Origin: Bacteroidales bacterium UBA5235
GTDB lineage: Bacteria; Bacteroidota; Bacteroidia; Bacteroidales; VadinHA17
Reading direction: 5' to 3'
NCBI GenBank assembly: GCA_002409145.1
Contig: DHUL01000079.1
Location: forward strand, 1 to 7,678
Length of the DNA stretch: 7,678 bases
A program made the position numbers and the translations under genes. Below, one piece after another: positions 6,487 to 7,678 of the stretch (the first letter of the stretch is position 1; the number at the start of each line of letters is the position of its first letter). The notes below the pieces were generated by a model that had not been told where the DNA came from, searched no databases, and saw only the letters and a list, made by a program, of their open reading frames with translations.

Positions 6487-7476
6487 TTACTCCTGGGCCA
6501 CCTCATTTACCAGTTTCCTGGCCTCAGTCCATTTTTCCCCCGGCATGCGGGCTCCGACCACTTCAATAACCTTACCGGCAAGGATTGATCCGAACAGGCC
6601 GCACTTGTCGAGGCTGAATCCATTGGAGAAGCCATAGAGGAATCCTGCTGCGTAGAGGTCGCCGGCGCCGGTGGTATCTACGGGGGTGACCTTCAGGGCA
6701 TCCACCTTTATAACCTCATCCTCTCTTTTGATCCATGAACCGTCCGGCCCGGTTTTGACTATGGCTATTTTGCATTTTTTTGATATTTCGTCAAGGGCAT
6801 CCCTGGCGTTCAGGCCGCCGGTGAATGCTCTTGCCTCCTCCTCATTGGCGAAGACAATATCTACGTAATCCCTTACAAGTCTGTCAAATGCGGGGAGCAG
6901 TTCGGTGACCACATTAAAGCTTGCCAGGTCAAGAGCCACGCACATGTGGTTTTCTTTTGCCAGCTGGCAGGCTTTTTCAGCCAGGGGGAGGTTATATAAG
7001 AGGTATCCTTCGAGGTAGAGTATGTTAAATCCTTTGAAATAGCTGATATTGAGCTCATCAGCTGACAATTCCGTTGCTGCGCCAAGGTGTGTTGCGAATG
7101 TCCGTTCGGAGTCAGGTGTCACCAGTGCCACGGCGGTTCCTGTGGGCGACTGGGATGATCGTATGAGTACCGGGGAGAGGCCGGCGTCGATCATATCTTT
7201 CTCATAGAAGTTGCCCATTTCGTCGCGGCCCACTTTGCCTATGAATGATGAGTGAACGCCCATGATTCCGAGGCCGTACATTGTATTTCCTGCGGAGCCG
7301 CCTGAAGCGAGGGTTCTTTTCATGCCATTGATAGCCTGTTTGATCTCGCCGGAGCGGTGGGCGTCGACCATTGTCATGCTTCCTTTTGGGAGGCTGAATC
7401 GGCCGAGGCAGGTTTCATCAGGAATTATTGTCATTACATCGACGAGAGCGTTGCCGATGCCTATAATTTTCTTCAT
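6487..7476 (-). CDS. PfkB-family carbohydrate kinase, adenosine kinase-like
   Basis: A complete cytoplasmic ribokinase-superfamily enzyme of 329 residues. Landmarks are the N-terminal strand MKKIIGIGNALVDVM at 1-15, the glycine-rich substrate-binding SGGSAGNTMYGLG at 58-70 (PfkB signature 1 region), FIGKVGRDEMGNFY at 78-91, FANEEEARAF at 209-218, and the PfkB signature 2 DTTGAGDLYAAGFLYG at 267-282 with catalytic base Asp273 and the anion hole formed by TGAG. The overall pattern best matches the bacterial adenosine kinase-like branch, which would phosphorylate adenosine or a related nucleoside or sugar with ATP; ribokinase-like or other sugar specificity cannot be excluded. The frame extends upstream to a TTG at 7551, but ATG 7476 is chosen because it begins exactly at the conserved first strand and sits just below a consensus -7 element. 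Monocistronic, convergent with the barrel gene and divergent from tRNA-Asn. Confidence 0.92.
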   Translation of the reverse strand: MKKIIGIGNALVDVMTIIPDETCLGRFSLPKGSMTMVDAHRSGEIKQAINGMKRTLASGGSAGNTMYGLGIMGVHSSFIGKVGRDEMGNFYEKDMIDAGLSPVLIRSSQSPTGTAVALVTPDSERTFATHLGAATELSADELNISYFKGFNILYLEGYLLYNLPLAEKACQLAKENHMCVALDLASFNVVTELLPAFDRLVRDYVDIVFANEEEARAFTGGLNARDALDEISKKCKIAIVKTGPDGSWIKREDEVIKVDALKVTPVDTTGAGDLYAAGFLYGFSNGFSLDKCGLFGSILAGKVIEVVGARMPGEKWTEARKLVNEVAQE

Positions 7477-7490
7477 CAGGAAAATTTTGA

Positions 7491-7498
7491 CAAAGATA
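7491..7498 (-). promoter_or_regulatory. Bacteroidota -7 promoter element for the PfkB kinase
   Basis: On the minus strand this reads TATCTTTG, an exact TAnnTTTG match. Only 14 bp separate it from the kinase ATG at 7476, which implies a leader of roughly 8-10 bases. A -33 element is not evident. The match and position are seen; the short leader is inference. Confidence 0.45.
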
Positions 7499-7555
7499 TT
7501 GCTTAATTCGTTTAAAGCGGTTAATTTTGCCACGCTTTTCGGAGCTATCAAATCT

Positions 7556-7629
7556 TCCTCAGTAGCTCAGTTGGTTAGAGCACCTGACTGTTAATCAGGG
7601 GGTCCTAGGTTCAAGTCCTAGCTGGGGAG
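7556..7629 (+). tRNA. tRNA-Asn (anticodon GTT)
   Basis: A full cloverleaf can be folded by hand. The acceptor stem TCCTCAG (7556-7562) pairs with CTGGGGA (7622-7628) with one T-G wobble, and the discriminator base is G7629. The D arm is GCTC/GAGC around AGTTGGTTA. The anticodon stem CCTGA/TCAGG (7583-7587, 7595-7599) holds the loop CTGTTAA with anticodon GTT at 7590-7592. The variable loop has five bases, and the T arm CTAGG/CCTAG holds loop TTCAAGT. The 3' CCA is not encoded and must be added after transcription. The gene is 74 bases, divergent from the kinase, and followed after 11 bases by an intrinsic terminator. Confidence 0.97.
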
Positions 7630-7640
7630 CGAAGCAAGTC

Positions 7641-7676
7641 AACCACTTACACGGATTTCGGGTAAGTGGTTTTTTC
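7641..7676 (+). terminator. Rho-independent terminator after tRNA-Asn
   Basis: AACCACTTAC (7641-7650) pairs perfectly over 10 bp with GTAAGTGGTT (7662-7671) around an 11-base loop, followed directly by a T-rich run to position 7676. Position and structure fit termination of the tRNA transcript. Confidence 0.85.
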
Positions 7677-7678
7677 TT

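Noticed and set aside
7477..7551. N-terminal extension of the kinase to a TTG at 7551
   Set aside because: The extra 25 residues precede the conserved start strand MKKIIGIG and overlap the consensus promoter element.

Overview
The window looks like an ordinary stretch of chromosome from a member of the Bacteroidota, probably Bacteroidales or a close relative. Three things point there: the gene families (six-hairpin glycosidase, secreted M28 peptidase, YceI, ribokinase-type adenosine kinase), A-rich translation starts mostly without strong Shine-Dalgarno sequences, and two exact matches to the Bacteroidota sigma-A -7 element TAnnTTTG upstream of genes. No transposase, integrase, phage gene, CRISPR array or defence gene was found. 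I saw no clear candidate for a new multi-gene system.

Layout, left to right. At 2-1453 (+) lies the 3' part of a large glycoside hydrolase whose start is outside the window. Its stop is 17 bp before a short-chain dehydrogenase/reductase at 1471-2250 (+), so the two are probably co-transcribed. A 110-bp gap holding a perfect operator-like palindrome precedes a secreted YceI-family protein at 2361-2945 (+). Convergent to it, with only 3 bp between the stops, is a minus-strand operon: a secreted PA-domain M28 metallopeptidase (4057-5562) followed by a GT4-type glycosyltransferase (2949-4040). This operon has a recognisable promoter at 5606-5613. A 213-bp divergent intergenic region leads to a small outer-membrane beta-barrel protein at 5776-6423 (+). 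That gene converges on a PfkB-family, adenosine-kinase-like sugar kinase at 6487-7476 (-), which has its own -7 element. Divergent from the kinase is tRNA-Asn(GTT) at 7556-7629 (+), followed by a clean intrinsic terminator at the window edge.

Together the genes suggest cell-envelope and carbohydrate work: polysaccharide breakdown with a sugar- or acyl-directed oxidoreductase, exported lipid-binding and peptidase proteins, surface glycan glycosylation, and nucleoside salvage. They are several small transcription units rather than one pathway. The most notable observation is that the SDR closely matches a recognisable reductase subfamily but has valine where the catalytic tyrosine of YxxxK should be. 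Other points worth checking are a 15-bp perfect palindrome before yceI, a hairpin spanning two convergent stop codons, and three starts that should be placed downstream of the longest possible ORF.
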